Of a stretch of DNA of 64,000 bases, positions 8,118 to 16,467 are shown one piece after another. This DNA is from VAZQ01 sp963721005. GTDB taxonomy: Bacteria > Pseudomonadota > Alphaproteobacteria > Rhizobiales > Xanthobacteraceae. Each line of letters begins with the position of its first letter. Within the stretch, counting starts at the first letter, position 1. The translations under genes and the position numbers were made by a program. The notes under the pieces are model-generated. The model was given only the letters and a program-made list of their open reading frames with translations, was not told the DNA's origin and searched no databases. Location of the stretch: contig CAVRHR010000003.1 of NCBI GenBank assembly GCA_963721005.1, forward strand, positions 2,294,001 through 2,358,000. The letters are read 5' to 3'.

Positions 8118-11100
8118 TTATTCGGCCGGCTGGACCGACGCCGGCACGATCGGCCGGGCGCCGGGCGTTCCCATCACCCGGGCGCGCGCGCCCTCGAGCC
8201 ACAGGTAGATGACCGGGGTGATGAACAGGGTCAGCAGCTGGGACGTGACCAGGCCGCCGACCACCGCGATGCCCAAGGGCTGGCGCAGCTCGGCGCCGGC
8301 CCCGAGCCCGAGCGCGATCGGCAGCGTCCCCATAATCGCCGCCATGGTGGTCATCATGATGGGACGGAAGCGCAGGATACAGGCCCGATAGATCGCCCGC
8401 TCGGGGGTCTCGCCTAGGCTGCGCCGCGCGTCGATCGCGAAATCGATCATCATAATGGCGTTCTTCTTGACGATGCCGACCAGCATGATGACGCCGATGA
8501 TGGCGATCACGCTCAAGTCCATGTCGAAGAGCCGCAGCGTCAGCAGTGCCCCGAAGCCGGCAGCCGGCAGGCCCGAAAGAATGGTAATCGGGTGGATGAA
8601 GCTCTCGTAGAGGATGCCCAGCACGATATAGATGACGACCACGGTCGCCAGCAGCAGCCAGCCCTGCCCGTGCAAGGACTGCTGGAAGACCTGGGCGGTG
8701 CCGGCGAATCCGGCGGTAATGGTGGGCGGGAACACCAGCTGTCGCTCCATGTCCTGAATCCGCCCGATCGCTTCGCCGAGCGACACCCCCGGCGCCAGAT
8801 TGAACGAGATGGTCACCGCCGGAAGCTGGCCCTGGTGGTTCACCGTGAGCGGCCCCGCTGCCCGGGTCACGGTCGCCACGGTCGAAAGCGGCACCAGCTG
8901 GCCGGCGGTCGAGCGCACGTAGGTCTTCGACAGGCTGTCGGCATTCTCCTGGTATTTCGGATCGAGCTCCAGGATCACCGCATAGTCGTTGCTCGCGGTA
9001 TAGATCGTCGCGACCTGACGCGATCCGAACGAGTTGTACAGGGTGGTGCGGATCTGCTCGGAGGTGAGGCCGAGAGTCGACGCCTTTTGTCGATCGATGT
9101 CGAGAATGGCCTGCGGGCTCCTGATCTGCAGATCCGAGGATATGTCCTGCAAGCCGGGCAGCTTGCGAATCGCGGCGTCGACCAACGGCGCGAAGCGAAA
9201 CAGCTCTTCCAGATTGCCGGCCTGCAGGGTGTACTGGTAGAGGCTCTTGCTCGGGCGCGCGCCGATATTGAGGTTCTGCACCGGGTTCAAGAAGACGTTG
9301 ATGCCGGTGACGGCGCCGACCTCCCCGCGCAGCTGCTGGATCACCTCGCCGATCGGCGGCCGCTGATTGCGCGGCTTGAGCTCGATGTAGAGATCGCCGC
9401 TGTTGATCCCGAACCGGGACCCGCCGATGCCTACCTCCATGTTGTAGGCGACGACGTAGGGATTGGCGCGAATGATGCGGTCGACCTGAAGCTGCTTCTC
9501 CACCATGCCGCCATAGGACGTGTCCTCCGCGGTCTCGGTCCCGCCCACGATGAACCCGGTGTCCTCGATCGGGAAAAATCCCTTCTTGATCGAGTAGAAC
9601 GCATATCCGGTGAGCGCGATGGTCAGCAGCGTCATTGCCAGGGTGAAGCCAGAATGGCGGAGAACCCATCCCAGCGACCTTTCGTAGGCCCAGAGCATGC
9701 CGGAGAACCCGCGTTCGAGCCCGCGCGCGAACATTCCGGTGTCGGCATGCGCGCTCGCCGGCTGCAGGAACCGGCTGCACAGCATCGGCGTCAAGGTCAG
9801 CGATACGAAGCCGGACACCAGGATCGCGATGCCGATGACGATCGCAAATTCATGAAACACGCGGCCGACGACGCCGCCCATGAAGAACACCGGGATGAAC
9901 ACCGCCACCAGCGAGAGCGTCATCGAGATGATGGTGAAGCTGATCTCGCGCGAGCCCTTGAGCGCGGCCTCCATGGCGGAGAGGCCGTCCTCGGTATGGC
10001 GGACGATGTTCTCCAGCATCACGATCGCATCGTCGACCACGAACCCGACCGCCAGGGTGAGCGCCATCAGCGAGACGTTGTTGAGCGAATAGCCGCCGAG
10101 ATACATGCCGGCAAATGTGCCCACGATCGATACCGGCAGCGCCAGCGCCGGAATGATCGTGGCGGACGCCCGCCGGACGAACAGGAAGATGACCAGGATG
10201 ACCAGGATCACGGTGAGGCCGAGCGTGTATTGCACGTCGTGGACCGCCGCCTTGATCGGCGCGGCACGGTCGTTGAGCACGTTGATCTCGACCGCGCCCG
10301 GCAGCTCGGCGCGAAAGACCGGGATCAGGGCCTTGATCTGGTCTACGACCTGTACGGTGTTGGCGTCCGGCTGGCGGGAGACCGCGACCGTGATGGAGCG
10401 CCGGCCGTTGTACCAGTTGCCGTTCTTGTTGAGCTCGACGCCGTCGACGACCCGGGCGACGTCGCGCAGCCGCACCGGGGCGCCGTTGCGGTAGGCGATG
10501 ATCAGCGGCTCATAGCTCGCCGCCTTGGTGGGCTGGGTCTTGGCTTGCAAGGTCGCGGCTTTCAGCGGCCCGCTGAACGCGCCGACCGGCGTGTTCGAGC
10601 TCGCAGCAGCCAGCGCCTTTTGCACGTCGTCGAGCCCGATGCCTCGGGCCGCTAGAAGCTCGGGATCGACCTGGACGCGAACGGCATATTTCTGTGGACC
10701 AAAGATGGTGACCTGCGCCACTCCATCCAGCGTGGACAGCCGCTGCCCGATATTGACCTCGGCGTATTCGTTGAGCGTCGACAGCGGCAGCGTGTCCGAG
10801 GTGAGCGTCATCTGCAGGACCGCCGCGGACCCGGGATTCACCTTCCGGTAGGAGGGCGGGGTGGTCATCTCGGCCGGCAGCTTGCGCGACGCGTTGGCGA
10901 TCGCCGCCGCGACGTCCTGGGCGGCGGCATCGATATTGCGCGTGAGGATGAACTGGATGGTGATCCGGCCGTTGCCGAGCCCGCTGGTCGAAGTGATCGA
11001 ATCGACGCCCGCGATCGCGGAGAATTCGCGCTCGAGCGGGATCGCGACCGCGGACGCCATCGTCTCCGGGCTGGCGCCCGGCAGGGTGGCGGTGACCGAG

Positions 11101-11234
11101 ATGGTCGGGAAATCGACCTGCGGCAGCGCCGCCACCGACAGAAAGTTGTAGCCCACGCCCCCGACGATGCCGATCGCCAGCGTCAGCAGCGTCGTCATGA
11201 CCGGACGCTCGATGCAGAGGGTGGGAAGCCTCAT
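8118..11234 (-). CDS. RND multidrug efflux inner-membrane transporter (MdtB/MdtC/AcrB type)
   Basis: 1038 residues beginning MRLPTLCIERPVMTTLLTLA, the normal start of hydrophobe/amphiphile efflux-1 RND pumps. It shows the expected two-fold layout: TM1, a large periplasmic porter loop, a membrane block including the TM4 segment (ALTLAVGFVVDDAIVMLENIVRH) with the paired Asp residues of the proton relay, then a second half ending in a TM block (GVIMLVGIVKKNAIMMIDFA). The ATG overlaps the stop of the adaptor gene by four bases, so the two are translationally coupled. No outer-membrane factor gene is nearby. Substrates cannot be predicted. Confidence 0.9.
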   Translation of the reverse strand: MRLPTLCIERPVMTTLLTLAIGIVGGVGYNFLSVAALPQVDFPTISVTATLPGASPETMASAVAIPLEREFSAIAGVDSITSTSGLGNGRITIQFILTRNIDAAAQDVAAAIANASRKLPAEMTTPPSYRKVNPGSAAVLQMTLTSDTLPLSTLNEYAEVNIGQRLSTLDGVAQVTIFGPQKYAVRVQVDPELLAARGIGLDDVQKALAAASSNTPVGAFSGPLKAATLQAKTQPTKAASYEPLIIAYRNGAPVRLRDVARVVDGVELNKNGNWYNGRRSITVAVSRQPDANTVQVVDQIKALIPVFRAELPGAVEINVLNDRAAPIKAAVHDVQYTLGLTVILVILVIFLFVRRASATIIPALALPVSIVGTFAGMYLGGYSLNNVSLMALTLAVGFVVDDAIVMLENIVRHTEDGLSAMEAALKGSREISFTIISMTLSLVAVFIPVFFMGGVVGRVFHEFAIVIGIAILVSGFVSLTLTPMLCSRFLQPASAHADTGMFARGLERGFSGMLWAYERSLGWVLRHSGFTLAMTLLTIALTGYAFYSIKKGFFPIEDTGFIVGGTETAEDTSYGGMVEKQLQVDRIIRANPYVVAYNMEVGIGGSRFGINSGDLYIELKPRNQRPPIGEVIQQLRGEVGAVTGINVFLNPVQNLNIGARPSKSLYQYTLQAGNLEELFRFAPLVDAAIRKLPGLQDISSDLQIRSPQAILDIDRQKASTLGLTSEQIRTTLYNSFGSRQVATIYTASNDYAVILELDPKYQENADSLSKTYVRSTAGQLVPLSTVATVTRAAGPLTVNHQGQLPAVTISFNLAPGVSLGEAIGRIQDMERQLVFPPTITAGFAGTAQVFQQSLHGQGWLLLATVVVIYIVLGILYESFIHPITILSGLPAAGFGALLTLRLFDMDLSVIAIIGVIMLVGIVKKNAIMMIDFAIDARRSLGETPERAIYRACILRFRPIMMTTMAAIMGTLPIALGLGAGAELRQPLGIAVVGGLVTSQLLTLFITPVIYLWLEGARARVMGTPGARPIVPASVQPAE

Positions 11235-12409
11235 GGCGTGCGCTCCGCGACCGGGGTAGGTTGCGGTTTGGGCGGAGTCGATCCCTGCGCCGTGACCCGC
11301 GTCCCGTTGCCGAGCCGGAGCTGGCCGTCGACCACGACCCGCTCGCCGGCGGCCATGCCGTCCGCGACGACGGTCTTGTCGCCGACGACCCGATCCGGCT
11401 TGACCAGGCGCAGCTCCACGGTCGAGTCCTGCCGGATCACGAACACGTAGGGGCCGTTCGGCCCGACCTGGATGGCGGCGCTCGGAACCACGACGGCATT
11501 TTCCTGGAGCCCGAGCGTCAAGGTGACGTTGACGAATTGGCCGGGCCACAGCCGGTCGTCGTCGTTGGGGAACCTCGCCTTGAGCGAGATGGTGCCGGTC
11601 GTGGCATCGACCTGATTGTCGATGAAGGTGAGCGTCCCGGTGATCGGAGCATTCAATTGCCCGGGCACGTTCACGACCGCCGGCACGGCTCTCCCCGCCA
11701 TGGCGGTGCGCAGGTCGGCGAGATACCACTCGGGCGCGGTGAACGCGACGTAGATCGGCCGCAGCTGCGTGATGGTGACCAAGGGCACCACCGTGGGTGC
11801 GGTGTCCATCGCCTTGACCACATTGCCGCGCTTGAGGGCGACCGAGCCGGTGCGGCCGGTGATGGGCGCCCGGATGGTGGTGTAGTTCAGGCTGACGCGG
11901 GCGTTCTCGGCGGTCGCTTCGCTGGCGCGCACCGTCGCCTCGGCGACCGCCACGCTGGTGGTCACGTCCTCGAGCTTCTGCGCCGATGCCACGCCGCGAC
12001 TCTTGAGCTCGGTCTGGCGCGTGACCTCCAGCCGATTGCGCTCGAGCTGGGCGCGGTCGCGCTCGAGCGTGGCCTCGGCCTGCTGGAGCTGCGCCCGCAG
12101 CGCCCGGTCATCGAGGGTGAAGAGGACATCGCCCTCCTTGACCTCCTGGCCCTCCTCGAAATGGACCTTGGCGATCTCGCCATCGATCCGCGACTTGATC
12201 ATCACGGTGGCGATCGACTGGACGGTGCCGATCGCGCTCACCAGGATCGGGGTGGGGGATTGCTCGGCGACGCCCGCCACTACCAGCTGCGCCGGCGCCG
12301 CCGGCCGGGCCGTTCTGGTCTCGCTCCCGGTATCGAAGAAATAGCCCCGGAAGTAATAGCCGCAGCCCAATAAGGCCACCAGCGACGCGATCAGCAGAAT
12401 ACGTTTCAT
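11231..12409 (-). CDS. RND efflux periplasmic adaptor (membrane fusion protein)
   Basis: 392 residues from the ATG at 12409 (MKRILLIASLVALLGCGYYF). The N-terminus is a single membrane anchor or lipoprotein-like segment with a Cys at residue 16. After it come the biotinyl-lipoyl half-motif (KSRIDGEIAKVHFEEGQEVKEG), a coiled-coil hairpin (about 100-170, rich in Ala/Glu/Arg), the second lipoyl half (YTTIRAPITGRTG), and beta-barrel and membrane-proximal domains. Length and order match the HlyD/AcrA family. It overlaps the RND gene by four bases and certainly forms an operon with it. Confidence 0.88.
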   Translation of the reverse strand: MKRILLIASLVALLGCGYYFRGYFFDTGSETRTARPAAPAQLVVAGVAEQSPTPILVSAIGTVQSIATVMIKSRIDGEIAKVHFEEGQEVKEGDVLFTLDDRALRAQLQQAEATLERDRAQLERNRLEVTRQTELKSRGVASAQKLEDVTTSVAVAEATVRASEATAENARVSLNYTTIRAPITGRTGSVALKRGNVVKAMDTAPTVVPLVTITQLRPIYVAFTAPEWYLADLRTAMAGRAVPAVVNVPGQLNAPITGTLTFIDNQVDATTGTISLKARFPNDDDRLWPGQFVNVTLTLGLQENAVVVPSAAIQVGPNGPYVFVIRQDSTVELRLVKPDRVVGDKTVVADGMAAGERVVVDGQLRLGNGTRVTAQGSTPPKPQPTPVAERTP

Positions 12410-12586
12410 GCGACGTGCCCTTCTTCCCCCGGCAAGGACGCCGTGGCGGCAGTTTGGCCCGCAAAGCTCCGCACGCACAAGTGGCGCGGGGCGCCCGCCG
12501 CCAGGCGGCCCCGCCGGTTTCCTGGAATATTTTCCTCTCGCCACGACGGCGATCGGCACCCTCGTGGCGCGCTTAGTCGCGCCGTT

Positions 12587-13675
12587 CTACTTCTCGCCGA
12601 ACACCAGGATGCAACCGCCGCAGAACCCGCCGGTCTTGCCGCTCGGCACCAGGATATGGCCGTTGCTCTGGCTGATGACCACCGAATGGGCGTTCGGCGG
12701 CGCCGGGATGTTCTGGATCCACTCGTTGGTCTTGGCGTCCAGGAGGCCGATCGAGGAGCCGCCCGGCGCCTCGCGCCCGCCCACCACATAGAGCCCGAGC
12801 TTCTCCACATAGCCCGCCATGTCGGAGCCGCCCATTTTCGGGGTCGAGGCGATTACCTTCTCGGTCTTGAGATCGAATACCGCCGTGAGCGGCGGAATCT
12901 TGGAGCCCGAGGAGCCGGCGTTGCAGCCGATGATCATGTGGTCGTCGGCGCCGAGGGCGAGACCCTGGGGGGCGCAATCCATCACCTCGATGATCCGCAG
13001 CACCTTGGCCTCGCGCGGATCGATGACCGCGATCCCGCCCTTGTTGTCGGTCTTGTCGATCACCGGCAGCGACACGTAGAACAAGCCGTTCTTCGGATTG
13101 TAGCGCGAGGCGTCGATCTGGCGGGCCCGCTCGATCGGGATCTTGGCGAGAATCTTGCGGCCGGGCTTGGTCGAGATCAGCGTCACGAAGGATGGCTCGA
13201 CCCCGTCGGTGCCGTCATTGCCGATGATGAATATCTGGTCGACCGGATCGAAGTCGGTTTCGTTGGCGCGCTTCTTGCCGCCGGTCGAGATGGTGTCGAC
13301 GATCTTCTTCGACTTGAGGTCGATCACCTTGACGGTGCTGTCGCCGTCGCCCGACCACAGCTCGGTCGCGTTGTTGACCAGGCTGACGCCGTTGCCGCCC
13401 GAGGTATTGCCGTTGCCGGTGAAGCCGACGAAGCCGGGGACACGGCCGACGAACGTGTTCTTGATCACGTCGAAAATGTCGATCGACTTGTTGGAGCGGT
13501 CGGTCTGGTAATAGAGGTGGGTTTTCTCGTTGACGATGCCGATGTCGTAGGACTCGATCGGCTCGCCCGGCACCGGGATCATGGCGAGGAGCTTGACCGA
13601 GGCGGCCTGCGCCGAGCCGACGATGGTCAGCGCGGCGGCAACAGCAATCGCGAGCGTATTCAGTCGATGTGACAT
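12587..13675 (-). CDS. YncE-type periplasmic beta-propeller protein (B)
   Basis: 362 residues with a signal peptide (MSHRLNTLAIAVAAALTIVGSAQA) and a seven-blade-type propeller: YYQTDRSNKSIDIFDVIKN, WSGDGDSTVKVIDLKSKKI, FVTLISTKPGRKIL. The C-terminus ends GGFCGGCILVFGEK, a CxxC pair matching GGCGC in propeller A. It starts 86 bp after the stop of propeller C and lies 177 bp before the RND adaptor, all on the same strand, so it may be co-transcribed with propeller C under the leftward fluoride riboswitch. Whether transcription continues that far is inference; I see no terminator between B and C. Confidence 0.75.
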   Translation of the reverse strand: MSHRLNTLAIAVAAALTIVGSAQAASVKLLAMIPVPGEPIESYDIGIVNEKTHLYYQTDRSNKSIDIFDVIKNTFVGRVPGFVGFTGNGNTSGGNGVSLVNNATELWSGDGDSTVKVIDLKSKKIVDTISTGGKKRANETDFDPVDQIFIIGNDGTDGVEPSFVTLISTKPGRKILAKIPIERARQIDASRYNPKNGLFYVSLPVIDKTDNKGGIAVIDPREAKVLRIIEVMDCAPQGLALGADDHMIIGCNAGSSGSKIPPLTAVFDLKTEKVIASTPKMGGSDMAGYVEKLGLYVVGGREAPGGSSIGLLDAKTNEWIQNIPAPPNAHSVVISQSNGHILVPSGKTGGFCGGCILVFGEK

Positions 13676-13761
13676 GTGTCGTCCCCTATGTTTACAGGTT
13701 AAATCGCGACCTGGCTTTCGTGCAGGCCGCGGTCCGCACTCTACTCAACAACGCCGGGAAT

Positions 13762-14838
13762 TTAGTTCGGAGCCAGCACCACAATGGCGAATGTTCCCGG
13801 AATCAACGTGCGGCGCTCGCCCGGATCAGGAATCGGCTTGGCCTGGGCGGTCGGCAGATAGAGCCGTCCGGTTTTCGGATCAAGCGCTCCCAATCGCGCT
13901 AGGACCTGAGTGGCGACCGTCGAAACCGCGCCGATGCCCTTTTCCTTGCCGCCGTGGATCGGGATGATGGTCAGCATGCCGTCGCCGCCGGTCGGCACGA
14001 AAGCGAGATGTCGGGCGGCATCGAACATCGCACAGTCTGGACCTGGCCCGATCGGAACGCTCGCCACCTCGCGGCCGGTCTTGCCCTCGACCACCTTGGC
14101 CACGTTGTTCCGGCACGACGTGATCAGGAGATCATCCTTGGCGTCATAGGCGAGGCCGGACGGGCGGGCGCAGCCTGGAAGCGCGATGCGACGGGTAACT
14201 TTCCGGGCCGCGATATCGAGGACTGCGATTTCGCTCTTGTCCTCCACCTTGTCGACACCGTCGATATTGACGTAGACGAGCCCATGTTCGTCGGTGACGC
14301 TGAACTCGAGCCTCTGCCCGCCGATCGGAATGGTGCCGACCGCGATGCGCTTCTTGGTGTCGACGAGCGTGGCATCCCCGCCGTCCTGATTGATGACGAC
14401 GGCGAGGCCGGTCTTCGGATCGAATGTTATGGAGTCCGGGTGCATGCCGACCGGAATGGTCGCCAGCGCCTTGCCGCTTCCTGCATCGAACAGCGCCGCC
14501 GAGTTGGTATCTTCATTGGCGCTGATCAGCATGTGAGTGCCCGGGACCGGCAGGATTCCGTGCACCCCGTCGCCAGCCGCAAACTTGTCCGTGACCTTTC
14601 CGGTATCGAGATCGAGCGTCATGACGCCGTGGGGGCGTGAGACATAGAGCCTGCGCGCCTTCGCGTCGATGTAGGAGAGGTCCCAACCGCCGCCGTCGGG
14701 TCCGGCGATCTTGTCCACGATCTTGTAAGTCGGGGTTTCGGCCGAGGCCTTGGCCTTCGGCTCCGCGGCGCCGGCCGGATCCGCGAAAGCCACTGCCGCA
14801 AATGCAAGAATGGACAAGCTGATTTGTTTTTTGGACAT
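13762..14838 (-). CDS. YncE-type periplasmic beta-propeller protein (C), behind a fluoride riboswitch
   Basis: 358 residues with a signal peptide (MSKKQISLSILAFAAVAFADPAGAAE) and YVTN-type propeller blades (GWDLSYIDAKARRLYVS; MLISANEDTNSAALFDAGSG; LAVVINQDGGDATLVDTKKR; LAFVPTGGDGMLTIIPI). The start has GGGAGGA five bases upstream. It differs from A and B in lacking the C-terminal CxxC. Its leader is a complete fluoride riboswitch plus terminator (14865-14968) whose terminator ends only 26 bases before the ATG, so its expression should rise with fluoride. No fluoride role is known to me for this family. It could bind fluoride-linked metal or simply be carried with the switch. Confidence 0.78.
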   Translation of the reverse strand: MSKKQISLSILAFAAVAFADPAGAAEPKAKASAETPTYKIVDKIAGPDGGGWDLSYIDAKARRLYVSRPHGVMTLDLDTGKVTDKFAAGDGVHGILPVPGTHMLISANEDTNSAALFDAGSGKALATIPVGMHPDSITFDPKTGLAVVINQDGGDATLVDTKKRIAVGTIPIGGQRLEFSVTDEHGLVYVNIDGVDKVEDKSEIAVLDIAARKVTRRIALPGCARPSGLAYDAKDDLLITSCRNNVAKVVEGKTGREVASVPIGPGPDCAMFDAARHLAFVPTGGDGMLTIIPIHGGKEKGIGAVSTVATQVLARLGALDPKTGRLYLPTAQAKPIPDPGERRTLIPGTFAIVVLAPN

Positions 14839-14864
14839 CGAGTTCCTCCCGTAGCGTGTCCATT

Positions 14865-14886
14865 AAAAAACCCGCCCTGCGGCGGG
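14865..14886 (-). terminator. Rho-independent terminator of the leftward fluoride riboswitch
   Basis: On the minus strand CCCGCC-GCA-GGGCGGG is followed by six T residues and lies 26 bases before the ATG of beta-propeller C. It stands in the leader rather than after a gene, as expected for a transcriptional ON switch in which the ligand-bound aptamer blocks terminator formation. Confidence 0.88.
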
Positions 14887-14919
14887 ATCAGACACACTCT
14901 CCCACCGCACTTGAAGTGC

Positions 14920-14968
14920 AGTAGGAGTCATCAGCCCAGCGGGGGCGGTTACGGGGGGACTCCATCCC
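14920..14968 (-). ncRNA. Fluoride riboswitch (crcB motif), leftward
   Basis: The minus strand carries the conserved aptamer elements in order: GGGATGGAGTCCCC (P1 with loop), TAACCGCC, a GCCC/GGGC P2 stem, then GGCTGATGACTCCTACT. The GGAGT in the P1 loop is complementary to ACTCC after GCTGATG, giving the pseudoknot that defines this class. A GCACTT/AAGTGC hairpin and a terminator follow. It precedes a beta-propeller gene rather than a known fluoride-resistance gene. Confidence 0.92.
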
Positions 14969-14974
14969 ACCGCA

Positions 14975-15003
14975 ACCTTAGCGGACAGGGTTGCTCCGAT
15001 CAA
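14975..15003 (-). promoter_or_regulatory. Candidate sigma-70 promoter for the leftward riboswitch transcript
   Basis: On the minus strand, TTGATC (15003-14998) and TAAGGT (14980-14975) are separated by 17 bases. The predicted start site, seven bases past the -10 box, is the first G of the aptamer's P1 stem at 14968. The same geometry occurs at the divergent promoter, which makes the call more secure than the boxes alone would. Confidence 0.65.
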
Positions 15004-15183
15004 GGGTCAAAGAAAATTTGGGACGGGATCGAACTCGGCATCCGTACCCAAAGGCGGGGCCGTGATCCGATTTATTATCGCACCGCACAACGGACGGGCC
15101 ATGTCGGCGAATATCCTGCACGCCCCAGGAGTTGGGGTGCGAACGCACAGGAGGCGCTACTTCGGCATTTCTGGATACGTCCC

Positions 15184-15212
15184 TTGATGCGAGCATGCCT
15201 GTAAGCTAGTAT
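15184..15212 (+). promoter_or_regulatory. Candidate sigma-70 promoter for the rightward riboswitch transcript
   Basis: TTGATG and TAGTAT are separated by 17 bases, and the predicted start, seven bases beyond the -10 box, is the first G of the P1 stem at 15219. The box sequences differ from those of the leftward promoter although spacing and start position are the same. Confidence 0.68.
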
Positions 15213-15218
15213 TTCGAC

Positions 15219-15265
15219 GGGATGGAGTCCCCCGTAACCGCCCATATGGGCTGATGACTCCTACT
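15219..15265 (+). ncRNA. Fluoride riboswitch (crcB motif), rightward, upstream of the crcB operon
   Basis: GGGATGGAGTCCCCC, TAACCGCC, a perfect GCCCAT/ATGGGC P2 stem and GGCTGATGACTCCTACT occur in the order and spacing of the fluoride aptamer. GGAGT and ACTCC form the pseudoknot. The third gene downstream is the fluoride exporter CrcB/FluC, the classic target of this riboswitch, which confirms the assignment independently of the motif. Confidence 0.96.
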
Positions 15266-15298
15266 GCACTTCAAGTGCGGTGGGAGAGTGTGTCTGAT

Positions 15299-15320
15299 CC
15301 CGCCGCAGGGCGGGTTTTTT
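15299..15320 (+). terminator. Rho-independent terminator of the rightward fluoride riboswitch
   Basis: CCCGCC-GCA-GGGCGGG followed by six T residues, 26 bases before the first start codon of the operon. It is identical to its partner on the other arm. The leader position indicates control by termination, with read-through when fluoride is bound. Confidence 0.9.
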
Positions 15321-15345
15321 AATAGACACGCGACGGGAGACGATC

Positions 15346-15532
15346 ATGAAACTCCTCAAGCCCATTCTCATCGCGCTTTCGCTTCTGGCGGGAGTTCTTG
15401 TTCGTGTACGAAGGGTTCGGCTTCGGCTTTCGCATTCTGGACTACCAGCTCGTTGCGGAATACGGGATACCGATTGGTGTCACGTCCATCGTCGTGGGTG
15501 TGCTGCTGGGAAGATTTTTGACGATCTCCTGA
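15346..15532 (+). pseudogene. Small inner-membrane protein of the fluoride operon, one-base frameshift
   Basis: The ATG at 15346 follows the riboswitch terminator with CGGGAG a few bases upstream. It opens MKLLKPILIALSLLA, a membrane segment. At the GGG of 15389-15391 the frame must shift by one extra base to continue as EFLFVYEGFGFGFRILDYQ...GVTSIVVGVLLGRFLTIS, ending at TGA 15530-15532. The corrected protein is about 61 residues with two hydrophobic segments. The coherent hydrophobic second half and the good leader suggest a real gene. The indel could be a homopolymer read error. I do not recognise the family. As first gene behind the riboswitch it probably has a role with CrcB. Confidence 0.6.
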
Positions 15533-15634
15533 CAAGCGCACAACGCGATTGGCCAAGGAACCGGCGGGCTTTGCCGCTCCCAACGCAACCCATTGCAATC
15601 CAATTGTCCGAATGCTCTCAGGAGGAACGGGACC

Positions 15635-16372
15635 ATGATTCCCATGGTACACCGACCCTTGCCCAAACGATCGATCCCGATACTCGCATTCGCGTTTTTC
15701 ATCATTCTCCGGGCGACGGCGCACGCCCAAGGCACGGTCGATCTGCACCTGGCGCTGGCGGTCGATGCCTCCGGCAGCGTGGACGATGCGCGCTTCGAGC
15801 TGCAGCGAAAAGGATATGTCGCGGCGTTCCGTCACGCTGGGGTTCTGGAGGCCATTCGCGGCGGGAGAAACCGATCCATCGTCGTGGCGATGTTTCAGTG
15901 GACCGGACCGCAACAACAGGCGGAGGTCGTGCCCTGGACTTTGGTCAAGGACGAGACCTCGGCCCAAGCGGTGGCATCGCTGATCGAGATCAAGCCGCGC
16001 GAGCTGTCCAGAGGCGGCACCTCGATTTCCGGCGCCATCGGCCACGCCGTGAAATTGTTTCCCTCGAGCCCATTCAAGGGGGAGCGGCGGGTCATTGATA
16101 TTTCGGGAGACGGCTCCAACAATCGCGGGCGGTCGGTGACGAGTGCCCGCGATGAAGCGGTCGCCGCCAATATCGTTATCAATGGCCTGCCGATACTGTC
16201 TTGGGAGCCTGATCTCGCCCGGTATTACAAGAACAATGTTATCGGTGGTCCGGGGGCATTCATGATTGTCGCGAAGAATTTTGATGCATTTTCCGACGCT
16301 ATCTTGAAAAAGATGGTCGCCGAGATCGCGATGAACGCGCGGCCCAGGCCGAAGCATTTCGCCGAGTATTGA
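15635..16372 (+). CDS. DUF1194 family protein, secreted von Willebrand factor A-like domain
   Basis: 245 residues from the ATG at 15635 (AGGAGG nine bases upstream). After a signal peptide (SIPILAFAFFIILRATAHA) comes a vWA-like domain: strand DLHLALAVDASGSVDD carries the DxSxS metal-ion-dependent adhesion site, RGGTSISGAIGHA supplies the conserved Thr, and VIDISGDGSNNRG supplies the later Asp. This arrangement fits DUF1194, a family of exported vWA-like proteins of unknown role. It sits between the small membrane protein and crcB on the same strand, so it should be fluoride-induced. The MIDAS site binds Mg or Mn, metals with which fluoride interacts, but a functional link is inference. Confidence 0.8.
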   Translation: MIPMVHRPLPKRSIPILAFAFFIILRATAHAQGTVDLHLALAVDASGSVDDARFELQRKGYVAAFRHAGVLEAIRGGRNRSIVVAMFQWTGPQQQAEVVPWTLVKDETSAQAVASLIEIKPRELSRGGTSISGAIGHAVKLFPSSPFKGERRVIDISGDGSNNRGRSVTSARDEAVAANIVINGLPILSWEPDLARYYKNNVIGGPGAFMIVAKNFDAFSDAILKKMVAEIAMNARPRPKHFAEY

Positions 16373-16467
16373 AGCCGGGGATACCGGAAAGCGCCGCGTG
16401 GACGGCACTGGTCGGTTGACCGAACAACTTTGAACGATGATATCGTGGCGACTTTGGAGGTTTGCAC

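Larger units (their letters stand above)
14848..15335. repeat. Pair of about 118-bp inverted repeats, each a riboswitch leader, around a 250-bp core
   Basis: The left arm (about 14848-14968) and right arm (about 15219-15335) are nearly identical when one is reverse-complemented, differing mainly in the P2 loop (CCGCT against AT in the loop region) and in scattered single bases. The arms contain the whole regulatory leader (aptamer, linker hairpin, terminator and the start of the ribosome site); the 250-bp core contains the two promoters and is not itself repeated. No terminal transposon features or target duplication are seen. Confidence 0.85.

Noticed and set aside
8592..10655. A 687-residue plus-strand open frame opposite the RND transporter
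   Set aside because: Antisense of a clearly conserved gene; low-complexity His/Asp/Arg composition.
14978..15196. A 72-residue minus-strand frame between the two riboswitches
   Set aside because: It lies across both promoters, lacks a ribosome site and shows no domain.
14848..15335. The inverted repeats as a MITE or small transposon
   Set aside because: The arms are explained fully by duplicated riboswitch leaders, and no target-site duplication or transposase is seen, though the duplication mechanism is unknown.
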